In this document: piece after piece, positions 1-6,815 of the stretch | Position numbering within the stretch: position 1 is the stretch's first letter | How the letters are laid out: each line of letters opens with the position of its first letter | Assembly (NCBI GenBank): GCA_005789975.1 | Contig: SXWC01000016.1 | Span: 1 to 10,712, forward strand | Length of the DNA stretch: 10,712 nucleotides | Direction of reading: 5' to 3' | From: Planctomycetaceae bacterium | GTDB taxonomy: Bacteria > Planctomycetota > Planctomycetia > Pirellulales > UBA1268 | Notes under the pieces: generated by a model | Databases searched by the model: none | What the model was told of the DNA's origin: nothing | What the model saw: only the letters and a program-made list of their open reading frames with translations | Position numbers and translations under genes: made by a program

Positions 1-809
1 ACGCGCCCGCCGTGAGGGCAGCCGACATCGGGATCGCGATGGGGATCACCGGCACCGACGTCACCCGTGAGGCGGCCGACATGGTGCTCACCGACGACAA
101 CTTCGCCTCGATCGTCAGCGCGGTGGAGGAAGGGCGGGGCATCTACGACAACATCCAGAAGTTCATGCACTACCTGCTCTCGTGCAACGCCGGCGAGGTG
201 CTCGTGATGTTCGTCGCCGCCGTGGCCGGTTGGCCCGCGCCCCTGGCCGCGATCCAGATCCTGTGGCTCAACCTCGTGACGGACGGTCTGCCGGCGCTGG
301 CGCTCGGCCTCGAGCCGCCTGAGCCGGACCTCATGACGCGACCGCCACGGCCGCCGCGGGAGCCCGTGATCCCGCGACGGCGCGGCGTGCAGATCATCGC
401 CCATGGAGTGATCGTGGCCGCGGTCGTGGTCGCCGCGTTTCTGATCACCTGGCAGGGGGAAGAGGCCCGGCTGCCGGCGGCCCGCGCCGTGACCTTCTGC
501 GTCGCCGCGTTCAGTCAGCTGTTCTTCGCCATCGGCTGCCGCAGCGACCGCTCCACGGCGTTTCAGCTCGGCTTCTTCGGCAACCCGGCCCTGCTCCTGG
601 CCGTGGTCCTCTCCGGACTGCTCCAGGTCAGCGTCGTGATGCTGCCGCCGACACAGCCGCTGTTCGAGATCGGCTCGACGCTGGGGCACGAGTGGGGACT
701 CGTGCTGGGGCTGTCGCTCGCCCCGGTCACCGTCATCGAACTGGCGAAATGGCTGCTCCCGTCGCGATGCCGCCCCGGCTCCGGCCGGGCGGGGGCTCAG
801 ACCCTGTAG
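1..809 (+). CDS. P2-type cation-transporting ATPase (Ca2+-ATPase-like), C-terminal part, cut by window edge
   Basis: This is the C-terminal third of a P-type ATPase that pumps cations, most likely Ca2+, across the cytoplasmic membrane at the cost of ATP. The reading frame is open to the left edge and begins inside the conserved hinge of the phosphorylation domain: the first residues read APAVRAADIGIAMG, which in the family follows a GDGxND motif lying outside the window. The GTG at base 12 is an internal codon, not a start. Then come the membrane helices. NAGE in helix M5 and NLVTD in helix M6 carry the Asn, Glu, Thr and Asp residues that bind Ca2+ in SERCA-type pumps, and the EPPEPDLM loop and the SQLFFA..CRS segment are typical of bacterial P2A pumps. 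The final stretch after KWLLPSRC is a non-conserved tail. The stop codon lies inside the convergent oxidoreductase gene (13-bp overlap). Ion specificity is inferred from these residues; Na+ or Mg2+ transport is not excluded. Confidence 0.93.
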   Translation, partial: APAVRAADIGIAMGITGTDVTREAADMVLTDDNFASIVSAVEEGRGIYDNIQKFMHYLLSCNAGEVLVMFVAAVAGWPAPLAAIQILWLNLVTDGLPALALGLEPPEPDLMTRPPRPPREPVIPRRRGVQIIAHGVIVAAVVVAAFLITWQGEEARLPAARAVTFCVAAFSQLFFAIGCRSDRSTAFQLGFFGNPALLLAVVLSGLLQVSVVMLPPTQPLFEIGSTLGHEWGLVLGLSLAPVTVIELAKWLLPSRCRPGSGRAGAQTL

Positions 810-2479
810 CCGTTGCGGCTGACGTCGGGCTTCACGCCCTCCGGTGTCTCGTCGCTGCCGATGTCAAACCACTCGGGCTTGAAGTCGATCCGGGCCTGTG
901 AGGTCGGATTGGCCAGCGCGATATTGCTCACCAACGCGATCACCGCGTCGGCGATGGCCACCTCCGGTTTGCACCGCGGCTGGTTTTCGGGCGATGGATT
1001 GCGAATGCACCACGCCCAGTGCTCCATCTCCTCGGTGTAGCCCCGGGAGGGGGCCGCGTCGGCACCGCCGCCCTTGCCCCCCGCCGCGTAGCCGCCCCCG
1101 CCGCTCTCCGTGGTGTCGAGCGTCGGCGAGCCGTCCTTCGCCTTGGCGACCGTCACCCGGGTGTCCTTCGACGAGTCTTTGTAGAGCATCACGTCCCGCT
1201 CCTGTTCGAGCACGAGCGTGCCCTTCGTGCCCATCACCACTTCGCCGTAGCCGCCGAAGCCGTTGCCGTTGATGGAGGAGTAGGTGACGACGATCTTCTT
1301 GTTTTTGTCTTCTTCGTATCCCGGCGCGGGATACTCGTACATGCAGTAGACGTGGTCGTCGATCTCACGGTCGGCCGGAAAGATGCTCCGGTTGCCGACG
1401 GCGGTGACCGTCAGCGGCTTCACCTTCTTGCCCGGGCCGTGCATCGCCGAGACGAAGATGCCGGCGGCGTCGAGTTGGTGGCTGCCGAGCTCGGCCATCA
1501 GGCCGCCACCCGTGCGATTCCAGAGCCTCCAGCGGATGAGCTCCTCCATCGGCGTGCGGGTCGATCCATCGGGCAGCGACATCTGCGTGTAGCCGTGGGT
1601 CGCGGCATCGAGCAGGGAATCGGAGATCTGGGCCTCGAGCTGGGCGATCTTCTTCCGGAGCGGGTCGATCTCGGAGGGCTTCGCGCTCTCGAGATCCTTC
1701 TTCCAGCCGGCGAGCTGCTTGGCGAGCGACGCGTCGTCGGGCATCGCCGGCTTCCAGGAATCCTTGCCGGGCAGGTTGCCGCGGTGCCATTGGGCGCGGA
1801 TCGAGTGGAGGTCGCCGATGAGTTTCGCCGTGCCGATCGTGTGCACGGCGTTGTCGTAGAGCATGCTGTAGTGCCGCTGGTGTCCGGTCGCGAGGATCTT
1901 GCCGGTCTCCCGGGAAACCCTGCCCATCTCCTTGCATTCGTGCACGCTGTGGCCCATGAGCTTCTCGGTGAGCACGTGCTTGCCGGCCCGCATCGCCTTG
2001 ATCGACGCCTCGGCGTGGAGGTGGAGCGGCAGCGCGATGATCACGGCCTCGACCCTGGGGTCGGCGAGCAACTCCTCGTAGGCCGAGTAGATTTTCACCT
2101 GCTCGCGGGCGGCATCCTCGGTGGACCACTTGTATTTCGCCATCAGGCCTGGCCGGGCCTGGTTGGCGCTGGGGCTGGATACATCGCCGTGGAAGGCGCG
2201 GAAGATGTTGTAGGGACGGATGTCGGCGATCGCGACCACGCTGAGGTATTCGGGGTTGTGGGCCCCGAGAAGAACGCTCCCCTCGTCGCCCGTGCCGAGC
2301 ACGCCGACGCGGAGCGGATCGCCCACGCTCTTGCCGTAGCCGAAGTAGATCGAGCCCAGCCCGGCCCCGCTGGCGAGCCCGGCCGCCACCGTGCCGCCGA
2401 GGAAATCCCGCCGCGTGATGGCGACGGCGTCGTCGAAGTTTTCCTTGCCGATCGTCTTCTGCTGTTCGGTCAGGTTCAT
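797..2479 (-). CDS. Tat-exported Gfo/Idh/MocA family oxidoreductase
   Basis: This is a NAD(P)-dependent sugar or polyol dehydrogenase of the Gfo/Idh/MocA family, predicted to be exported folded by the Tat system. Of 560 residues, 22-27 form a twin-arginine motif (TRRDFL) followed by a short hydrophobic stretch. The Rossmann fold starts at about 56 with VGVLGTGDEG (GxGxxG variant at 62-67). The family's EK motif with the putative catalytic Lys is at 172-173, GHQRHYS is at 199-205, and the GGG...H..D motif (324-337) opens the C-terminal domain. At 560 residues it is longer than the usual 350-450. The extra length includes a charged, helix-forming segment (about 251-289) and a glycine-rich loop (459-473). 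A Shine-Dalgarno GAAGGTG (2485-2491) sits 5 bases before the ATG and supports this start. It lies 34 bp downstream of the DoxX-like gene, probably in the same operon. The substrate cannot be read from the sequence. Confidence 0.95.
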   Translation of the reverse strand: MNLTEQQKTIGKENFDDAVAITRRDFLGGTVAAGLASGAGLGSIYFGYGKSVGDPLRVGVLGTGDEGSVLLGAHNPEYLSVVAIADIRPYNIFRAFHGDVSSPSANQARPGLMAKYKWSTEDAAREQVKIYSAYEELLADPRVEAVIIALPLHLHAEASIKAMRAGKHVLTEKLMGHSVHECKEMGRVSRETGKILATGHQRHYSMLYDNAVHTIGTAKLIGDLHSIRAQWHRGNLPGKDSWKPAMPDDASLAKQLAGWKKDLESAKPSEIDPLRKKIAQLEAQISDSLLDAATHGYTQMSLPDGSTRTPMEELIRWRLWNRTGGGLMAELGSHQLDAAGIFVSAMHGPGKKVKPLTVTAVGNRSIFPADREIDDHVYCMYEYPAPGYEEDKNKKIVVTYSSINGNGFGGYGEVVMGTKGTLVLEQERDVMLYKDSSKDTRVTVAKAKDGSPTLDTTESGGGGYAAGGKGGGADAAPSRGYTEEMEHWAWCIRNPSPENQPRCKPEVAIADAVIALVSNIALANPTSQARIDFKPEWFDIGSDETPEGVKPDVSRNGYRV

Positions 2480-2513
2480 GAAATCACCTTCGAGGGCTCG
2501 GCGTGAGTGGACG

Positions 2514-3455
2514 TCAGGAGGCTGTGCCGCAGGAGCGTCGCGCGGCCCCGCAGCACGAGGAAAGCGGGCACCAATTCTTGAGGAAATAGTCGAGGCCGGT
2601 CCAGCCTCCGGTGGGCAGGGATGCGATCGCGAGCAACGCCGCCACCTCCACCCATTGATCGTACGTGGGCTGCGCCCCGGCGGCCCAAAAGGGCTGTGAC
2701 GCGATCACGCTGAGCAGGAAAAACACACCCCCCATGGCGTTGAACTTCGTGAGCACGCCGAGCACCAGGCTGGCCCCGATCGCCACCAGCGACCAGCTGA
2801 CGAAACGGTCGGCCCGCCAGAGTTTGGTCGGTTCGGCGGCCGAGCCGGCGAGGCTGCGGTCGGCATCGGAGGGCAGTTGGGCATCCCACTCGGCAGTCAG
2901 CTTCTGGCCGATGGCCGCGGCATCCCTCATCCAGCCGGCGGCCTGGCCGCCGAGTTCCTTCTTCTTTTTGTTCACCCGCTCCCGCTCGAAGGGGATTTCG
3001 GTGACCCCGGGCTTCCGCTCCATCACGCCCAGGCGGGCCACCTGGAGCCGGTAGTCGGTCAGGTCGTCCTCGAGGCTGCTGGCAAAGTCGGCCAGCTCCT
3101 CGCGGGCAACACCGAGACTCTTTTCGGCGGCGGTGCGGGCGTCGGCCGCGAGCGGCACCTTCTTCATCCGGGCATCGAGAAGTTTCTGCCAACCGGCGAC
3201 GACGGACTGCTGCCAGTCTTTCGAGACCTCGCTCACGGGCCGGCCGTCCACGGCGCCGAACGTGCCCGACCAGTCGCCCGTCTGCGGCAGCCCCGAGCGA
3301 TACCAGTCGGCGAGGGGACCGATCGCCGCCTTGCGGAAGCCGGCGCTCGACCAATCCGGGTCGCGAAGGTGGTTCACGCCTTCGAGGAAGAAATGCAGGC
3401 CGCAGACGATCCTGAGGAACGCCAACGCTGCAACGGCGATGAGGGGAAGTCGCAT
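2514..3455 (-). CDS. DoxX-like membrane protein with large soluble insertion
   Basis: This is a 313-residue integral membrane protein of the DoxX-like superfamily. The first helix (about 5-26) is followed by the DoxX-type sequence LHFFLEGVNHL and a WSSAGF motif. Three more hydrophobic helices lie near 217-236, 240-258 and 268-282, and the LPTGGWTGLDYFL ending also fits DoxX relatives. Typical family members are about 130-160 residues; here residues 27-216 form a hydrophilic, charged, largely helical insertion between the first and second helices. The tail has four cysteines in its last 18 residues (296, 301, 302, 309). The start ATG was chosen because the hydrophobic helix begins at once; upstream in-frame sequence is Arg/Pro-rich and antisense to the dehydrogenase gene. 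Shine-Dalgarno pairing is weak. It is transcribed toward the Tat-exported oxidoreductase 34 bp away, which suggests a shared redox or sugar-oxidation role. That role is inference; DoxX functions are poorly defined. Confidence 0.85.
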   Translation of the reverse strand: MRLPLIAVAALAFLRIVCGLHFFLEGVNHLRDPDWSSAGFRKAAIGPLADWYRSGLPQTGDWSGTFGAVDGRPVSEVSKDWQQSVVAGWQKLLDARMKKVPLAADARTAAEKSLGVAREELADFASSLEDDLTDYRLQVARLGVMERKPGVTEIPFERERVNKKKKELGGQAAGWMRDAAAIGQKLTAEWDAQLPSDADRSLAGSAAEPTKLWRADRFVSWSLVAIGASLVLGVLTKFNAMGGVFFLLSVIASQPFWAAGAQPTYDQWVEVAALLAIASLPTGGWTGLDYFLKNWCPLSSCCGAARRSCGTAS

Positions 3456-3538
3456 GAGGATCCGGGCGGGGTTGGGGGACGGAGGAGAAGAGGAATCGCG
3501 CCCCTCGCCCCACGCCCTATTGAACCCTAAAACCCGCG

Positions 3539-3611
3539 GGCGGCAACCCCAAGAAAAGCGAAACCGAGGGGGACAGCCGGCGAAAAAGGCTTGCCAGATC
3601 GGCGGCAACCC
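3539..3611. promoter_or_regulatory. 11-bp direct repeat in divergent promoter region
   Basis: The sequence GGCGGCAACCC occurs exactly at 3539-3549 and again at 3601-3611, 62 bases apart, in the 171-bp gap between the divergently transcribed DoxX-like and D-2-hydroxyacid dehydrogenase genes. Each copy is followed within a few bases by an A-rich patch (AAGAAAAGCG and TGCGAAAAC). The first copy overlaps an 8-bp palindrome CCCGCGGG (3533-3540). The spacing, roughly six helical turns, would suit a regulator binding two sites. I see no convincing -35/-10 pair on either strand here. The regulatory role is inference; GC-rich DNA can repeat by chance. Confidence 0.25.
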
Positions 3612-3626
3612 TGCGAAAACCCGGGC

Positions 3627-4604
3627 ATGCGAATCGTCCTTTGTTATCCCGTCGAGCCCAAACACGTCGCCCAGATCCGGGCGGTGGTGCCCGAGGCCAC
3701 GCTCGTGGATGCCGGGCAGGAGCGGGTGGCGGAGGAACTGCCTTCGGCCGATCTGTTCTGCGGGCACCCCAAGGTGCCCGTTCCGTGGGAGAGCGTGGTC
3801 GCCGCGGGGCGTCTGAAGTGGATTCAGTCGTCGGCGGCCGGCCTCGACCACTGCCTCGTGCCCGCAGTGGTCGATTCCGGGATCATCGTCACCAGTGCGT
3901 CCGGCGTGCTGGCCGACCAGGTCGCCGAGCAGACCGTCGGAATGGCGGTGGCCTGCACCCGGCGGTTCCCCCTGTTTCTCGAGCAACAACGGCGCCGGGA
4001 GTTTGTCCGCCGCCCCACCGTCGATCTCACCGGGGCGACCGTGGGCATCGTGGGAATGGGGGGCAACGGCCGACGGCTCGTCGAGGTGCTCGAACCGTTC
4101 CGCGTGAGGATCCTCGCGACCGACTGGTTTCCGGTGCGGAAGCCGGCCGCCGTCGAGTTTCTCGGCGGCCCCGACACGCTTCCCGACCTGCTGCCCCAGA
4201 TCGACGTGCTGTTTCTCTGCGCACCCCTCACCGAGCACACCCGCAACATGATCGACGCCCGGGCCATCGCCCGCATGAAACGGGGGGCGAGTCTCGTCAA
4301 CGTGGCCCGCGGGCCGCTGGTGGACGAGGATGCCCTCGTGGATGCCCTGGAGAGCGGGCACCTCGACTCGGCGGCCGTCGACGTGACCCCCGACGAACCC
4401 CCCCGTCCCGACAGCCGTCTCTGGACGGCCCCGCGGCTTCTGATCACGCCCCACGTGGGCGGCCAGTCAAAACACCGGATCGATGCGATGACCGATTTTT
4501 TCTGCGACAATCTGAGGAGGTATCGCGAGGGAAGGCCCCTGCGGAATCTCGTCGACAAGCGACTCGGCTTTCCGGAGCCGCCCGTGGAGGGGAGCGGACG
4601 ATGA
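3627..4604 (+). CDS. D-isomer-specific 2-hydroxyacid dehydrogenase, NAD-binding
   Basis: This is a 325-residue soluble oxidoreductase expected to interconvert a D-2-hydroxyacid and the matching 2-oxoacid with NAD(H), as in the phosphoglycerate, glyoxylate/hydroxypyruvate and lactate dehydrogenases. The NAD-binding motif GMGGNG is at 143-148, and Asp166 at the end of the next strand favours NAD over NADP. The catalytic trio is in place: Arg228 in VNVARGP, Glu257 in TPDEPP and His276 in TPHVGG. Length is normal for the family without an extra regulatory domain. The ATG at 3627 (MRIVLCYP) starts directly on the first beta strand; a longer frame from TTG at 3591 adds 12 residues without family resemblance. 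The stop codon overlaps the kinase start as ATGA (4601-4604), so the two genes are almost certainly co-transcribed. The substrate is unknown; the family name alone does not fix it. Confidence 0.93.
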   Translation: MRIVLCYPVEPKHVAQIRAVVPEATLVDAGQERVAEELPSADLFCGHPKVPVPWESVVAAGRLKWIQSSAAGLDHCLVPAVVDSGIIVTSASGVLADQVAEQTVGMAVACTRRFPLFLEQQRRREFVRRPTVDLTGATVGIVGMGGNGRRLVEVLEPFRVRILATDWFPVRKPAAVEFLGGPDTLPDLLPQIDVLFLCAPLTEHTRNMIDARAIARMKRGASLVNVARGPLVDEDALVDALESGHLDSAAVDVTPDEPPRPDSRLWTAPRLLITPHVGGQSKHRIDAMTDFFCDNLRRYREGRPLRNLVDKRLGFPEPPVEGSGR

Positions 4605-5704
4605 GTACGACCATCATGCAGGAGGACCGCCCCACGATCACGGCGGCCGGCGAAGTCGGCAGCCAGTGCCCCGAGGATCTCCTCGCCCGTTACTCCGAGG
4701 TGCTCAACTCCGGCCGCCTCAACTGGACCGAATACCACACCCTCTCGCGGCGGCTCGGCGCGGGCGGCCAGGGAGTCGTCTATCTCACCACCCGCCGGGG
4801 CACCGATCATTTCACGCTCCCCGTCGCACTCAAGATCTTCTCGCCCGAACGGTATGCGTCGGAGCAGTCGTACGTTGAGGCGATGAGCCGCATCGCGGTG
4901 GTCGCGGCCCGGGTGGCCCAGATCCAGCAGGACAACCTTCTCGATGTCCACAACTTCGTCGAGCAGCGGATGGTCCGGATCATGGAGATGGAGTGGATCG
5001 ACGGCTACGACCTCTCCCGGCTCCTGGCGCCCGAACTCCTCGAGCGGACGAGGGCGAGCGTCGATGAGGATCGCTGGACCTATCTCAACAACGTCATCGT
5101 CACGGCGGGGCCCCAGCAATCGCGGCTCAAGCCCGGAGTGGCGATCGCGATCGTGCGGGAGTGCCTGGCCGCGCTCGCCGCCCTTCATCGCGAGGGGATC
5201 GTCCACGCCGACGTGAAGACCGCCAACATCATGGTCAAGCGGACCGGCAACGCGAAGATCATCGACATCGGCTCGGCCCACCCGGTCGATGAACCGCCGC
5301 CGACCCGGACCTGCACGCCGTCCTACGCGGCACCGGAGGTGCTCGAGGGTCGCGACAACACGCCGCGGTCCGACCTGGCCAGCCTCGGCTACGTGCTCAT
5401 CGAGATGCTCTCGGGGCAGCCGCTGTTCGCCGGGCTCCAGTCGTTCGGCGACCTGCTCGAGGCCAAGCGGTCGCTCGTTCACCGTCTGCCGCAACTGCTC
5501 CCGACGGAAGTGACCTGCAACGAACTGCTCATGGACTTCTGCCGCGGACTGATCGCCCAAGACCCCGCCAAGCGGTTTCCGAGCGCCGAGGACGCCGACA
5601 TGAAGAAGGGGGGCGCGGCCAGCTTCCACCGCCAGCTCATCGTCGGCGGCCTGGCCAGCGAGTACGAGAACGAAATCCGCGCCTGGCTCGAAGAACTCGA
5701 CTGA
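4601..5704 (+). CDS. Cytosolic Hanks-type serine/threonine protein kinase (non-RD)
   Basis: This is a 367-residue eukaryotic-like kinase with no transmembrane segment or sensory domain. The glycine loop LGAGGQGVVY is at 52-61, and Lys78 in VALKIF is the ATP-binding lysine. The catalytic loop is HADVKTAN at 202-209, with Asp204, Lys206 and Asn209 present but Ala in place of the usual Arg, so this is a non-RD kinase. The metal-binding motif is DIG (222-224) instead of DFG. AAPE is at 243-246, followed by the structural Asp258 and by Arg327 in PAKRF. The activation segment is short, with Thr237 and Thr239 as possible phosphosites. About 35 extra residues (144-178) lie before helix E. Residues 1-45 and 335-367 flank the catalytic core. 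A strong Shine-Dalgarno GGAGGGGAG (4586-4594) lies 6 bases before the ATG, and the ATGA overlap with the dehydrogenase implies translational coupling. The targets are unknown; the partner enzyme is an obvious candidate. Confidence 0.93.
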   Translation: MSTTIMQEDRPTITAAGEVGSQCPEDLLARYSEVLNSGRLNWTEYHTLSRRLGAGGQGVVYLTTRRGTDHFTLPVALKIFSPERYASEQSYVEAMSRIAVVAARVAQIQQDNLLDVHNFVEQRMVRIMEMEWIDGYDLSRLLAPELLERTRASVDEDRWTYLNNVIVTAGPQQSRLKPGVAIAIVRECLAALAALHREGIVHADVKTANIMVKRTGNAKIIDIGSAHPVDEPPPTRTCTPSYAAPEVLEGRDNTPRSDLASLGYVLIEMLSGQPLFAGLQSFGDLLEAKRSLVHRLPQLLPTEVTCNELLMDFCRGLIAQDPAKRFPSAEDADMKKGGAASFHRQLIVGGLASEYENEIRAWLEELD

Positions 5705-5723
5705 TCGCCCCCGCGGCGGCCGC

Positions 5724-6587
5724 CTACTTCAGCCGGCGGTAGATCGTGCGGACCAGCGCCGTCGTGGCCCGCGGGGCGAATCGCTTGAGCCGCCAGAGCC
5801 AGCGGGCCTGGAGCCCGACGACGACATAGCGGCGGTTGACGTGGATCGCGCGGAGCACGCGGCGGGCGACGCGGTCGCTCGTCCACCACGTGACGGCCAT
5901 CCTCCGCTCGGCCTCCCGCTTCTCGATCGCCGACGTGAAGTGCCACGAGTCGAGCAGCCCCGATCGGAAGAAGCCCGGGCAGACGATCGTCACGCCCGGT
6001 CGGCGGCGGGGGCACTCGGCGGCGATCGCCTCGGAGAGCGCGACCACGCCCGCCTTGCTCGCCGCATAGGCGGCCATCGACGGCGGCGCCAGGACCGCCG
6101 CGATCGAGGCGACGTTGACGACATGCGACCTCCGCCGGGCGGCACGCAGCCAGGGGAGGAACGTCTCGCAGCCGAGGGCGGTGCCCACGAGATTGGTGTC
6201 GATGACCCGGCGCCACTGCGCCTCGGGGAGCGTGCCCACCTCGCCGGTCGCGCCGACGCCCGCTGCGTTGACGAGCAGGTCGAGCGACGGCCACTCGTGG
6301 CGGAGCCGGTCGTGAAGCGTCCGCCATGCAGCCGCATCGCGGACATCGAGCCCGAGCCGGAGCACACGATCGCCAGGGGGCGGGCCATCGGCCTGCCAAC
6401 GGTCGATCGCGTCGGGGAGATCGCAGCAGGCGACGGTCCAGCCGGCGGCGACGAGGGCGTCGGCCAGGGCCCGTCCGAGCCCGCTGGCGGCCCCCGTCAC
6501 CACGGCCGTCCGGAATGGAGCGTGCCGGCCCGATGCATCGACGCGGCTGCCGGTCACGGGGAGGGCGACGGGCGGCCGGAGCCGCAT
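5724..6587 (-). CDS. Short-chain dehydrogenase/reductase (SDR)
   Basis: This is a 287-residue classical SDR that should oxidise or reduce an alcohol/ketone with NAD(P)(H). The cofactor motif TGAASGLG is at 31-38, NAAG is at 107-110, the catalytic Ser161 lies in NVASIA, and Tyr174 and Lys178 form the YAASK signature, followed by a PG motif at 204-205. The C-terminal stretch (about 250-287) is basic and rich in Trp, Leu and Arg, like SDRs thought to associate with membranes or lipid substrates. The N-terminus carries about 24 residues before the first strand, longer than most. The ATG chosen has only an AGAGG directly abutting it, so the true start may lie a little further in (GTG codons at residues 11 and 16). 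The gene ends 19 bp from the convergent kinase stop and starts 30 bp after the tRNA gene on the same strand. The substrate cannot be deduced. Confidence 0.93.
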   Translation of the reverse strand: MRLRPPVALPVTGSRVDASGRHAPFRTAVVTGAASGLGRALADALVAAGWTVACCDLPDAIDRWQADGPPPGDRVLRLGLDVRDAAAWRTLHDRLRHEWPSLDLLVNAAGVGATGEVGTLPEAQWRRVIDTNLVGTALGCETFLPWLRAARRRSHVVNVASIAAVLAPPSMAAYAASKAGVVALSEAIAAECPRRRPGVTIVCPGFFRSGLLDSWHFTSAIEKREAERRMAVTWWTSDRVARRVLRAIHVNRRYVVVGLQARWLWRLKRFAPRATTALVRTIYRRLK

Positions 6588-6617
6588 CCTCTGGGACTGA
6601 GTCGACGGGTGGACGAG

Positions 6618-6691
6618 CGAGGGTGACGGGACTCGAACCCGCGGCCTCCAACGTGACAGGCTGGCGCTCTCACCAACTGAGCTCCCCCCCC
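6618..6691 (-). tRNA. tRNA-Asp (anticodon GTC), with irregular acceptor stem
   Basis: On the minus strand the 74-base cloverleaf folds as follows. The D arm is GCTC/GAGC. The anticodon stem CCAGC/GTTGG surrounds the loop CTGTCAC, with anticodon GTC at 6655-6657. The variable loop is AGGCC, and the T arm is GCGGG-TTCGAGT-CCCGT. G73, G10 and C38, all identity elements for aspartyl-tRNA synthetase, are present. The acceptor stem is irregular: GGGGGGG faces CACCCTC, giving a G:T pair at 2:71 and a G:A mismatch at 6:67. Position 8, normally T, is G because the 5' end is a run of eight G. No CCA is encoded after G73. It may be functional, a degenerate second copy, or affected by a homopolymer base-calling error. 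Confidence 0.85.
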
Positions 6692-6768
6692 GTTTCGGGC
6701 CGAGCGGGTCGCGATTGCGACGCCGAACGGCGGCATCCGGTGACGGGTGTCCACGTCGTCGAGCCCGC

Positions 6769-6774
6769 AGTATA
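6769..6774 (-). promoter_or_regulatory. Possible -10 element upstream of tRNA-Asp
   Basis: The minus strand reads TATACT here, matching the sigma-70 -10 consensus at five of six positions, in otherwise GC-rich DNA. It lies about 77 bases upstream of the mature tRNA 5' end, which would leave a processed leader. No good -35 hexamer is seen at 16-18 bases, so the call is tentative. Confidence 0.3.
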
Positions 6775-6815
6775 GCGAACGATCACCGCCCGACCAGAAC
6801 ACCCGACCGAGGCGG

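Noticed and set aside
1019..2506. A 495-codon open frame on the plus strand opposite the oxidoreductase
   Set aside because: It is antisense to the Gfo/Idh/MocA gene, with biased Arg/Gly/Val/His composition, no ribosome-binding site and no domain.
2476..3513. A 345-codon minus-strand frame overlapping the DoxX-like gene and touching the oxidoreductase start
   Set aside because: It is the DoxX region in another frame; the product is Arg/Pro-rich without membrane helices, whereas the chosen frame shows DoxX motifs and four helices.
3591..3626. A TTG start 12 codons upstream for the D-2-hydroxyacid dehydrogenase
   Set aside because: The extra residues do not resemble the family, and the ATG at 3627 begins directly on the first beta strand.
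3824..5629. A 601-codon open frame on the minus strand opposite the dehydrogenase and kinase
   Set aside because: It is antisense to two genes with intact catalytic motifs, and its product has no recognisable domain and is biased toward Arg, Gly, Val and His. Long antisense frames are expected in high-GC DNA.
5479..6651. A 390-codon minus-strand frame covering the short-chain dehydrogenase and tRNA
   Set aside because: It runs through the tRNA and past the convergent kinase end, and lacks the Rossmann and YxxxK motifs found in the adjacent frame.
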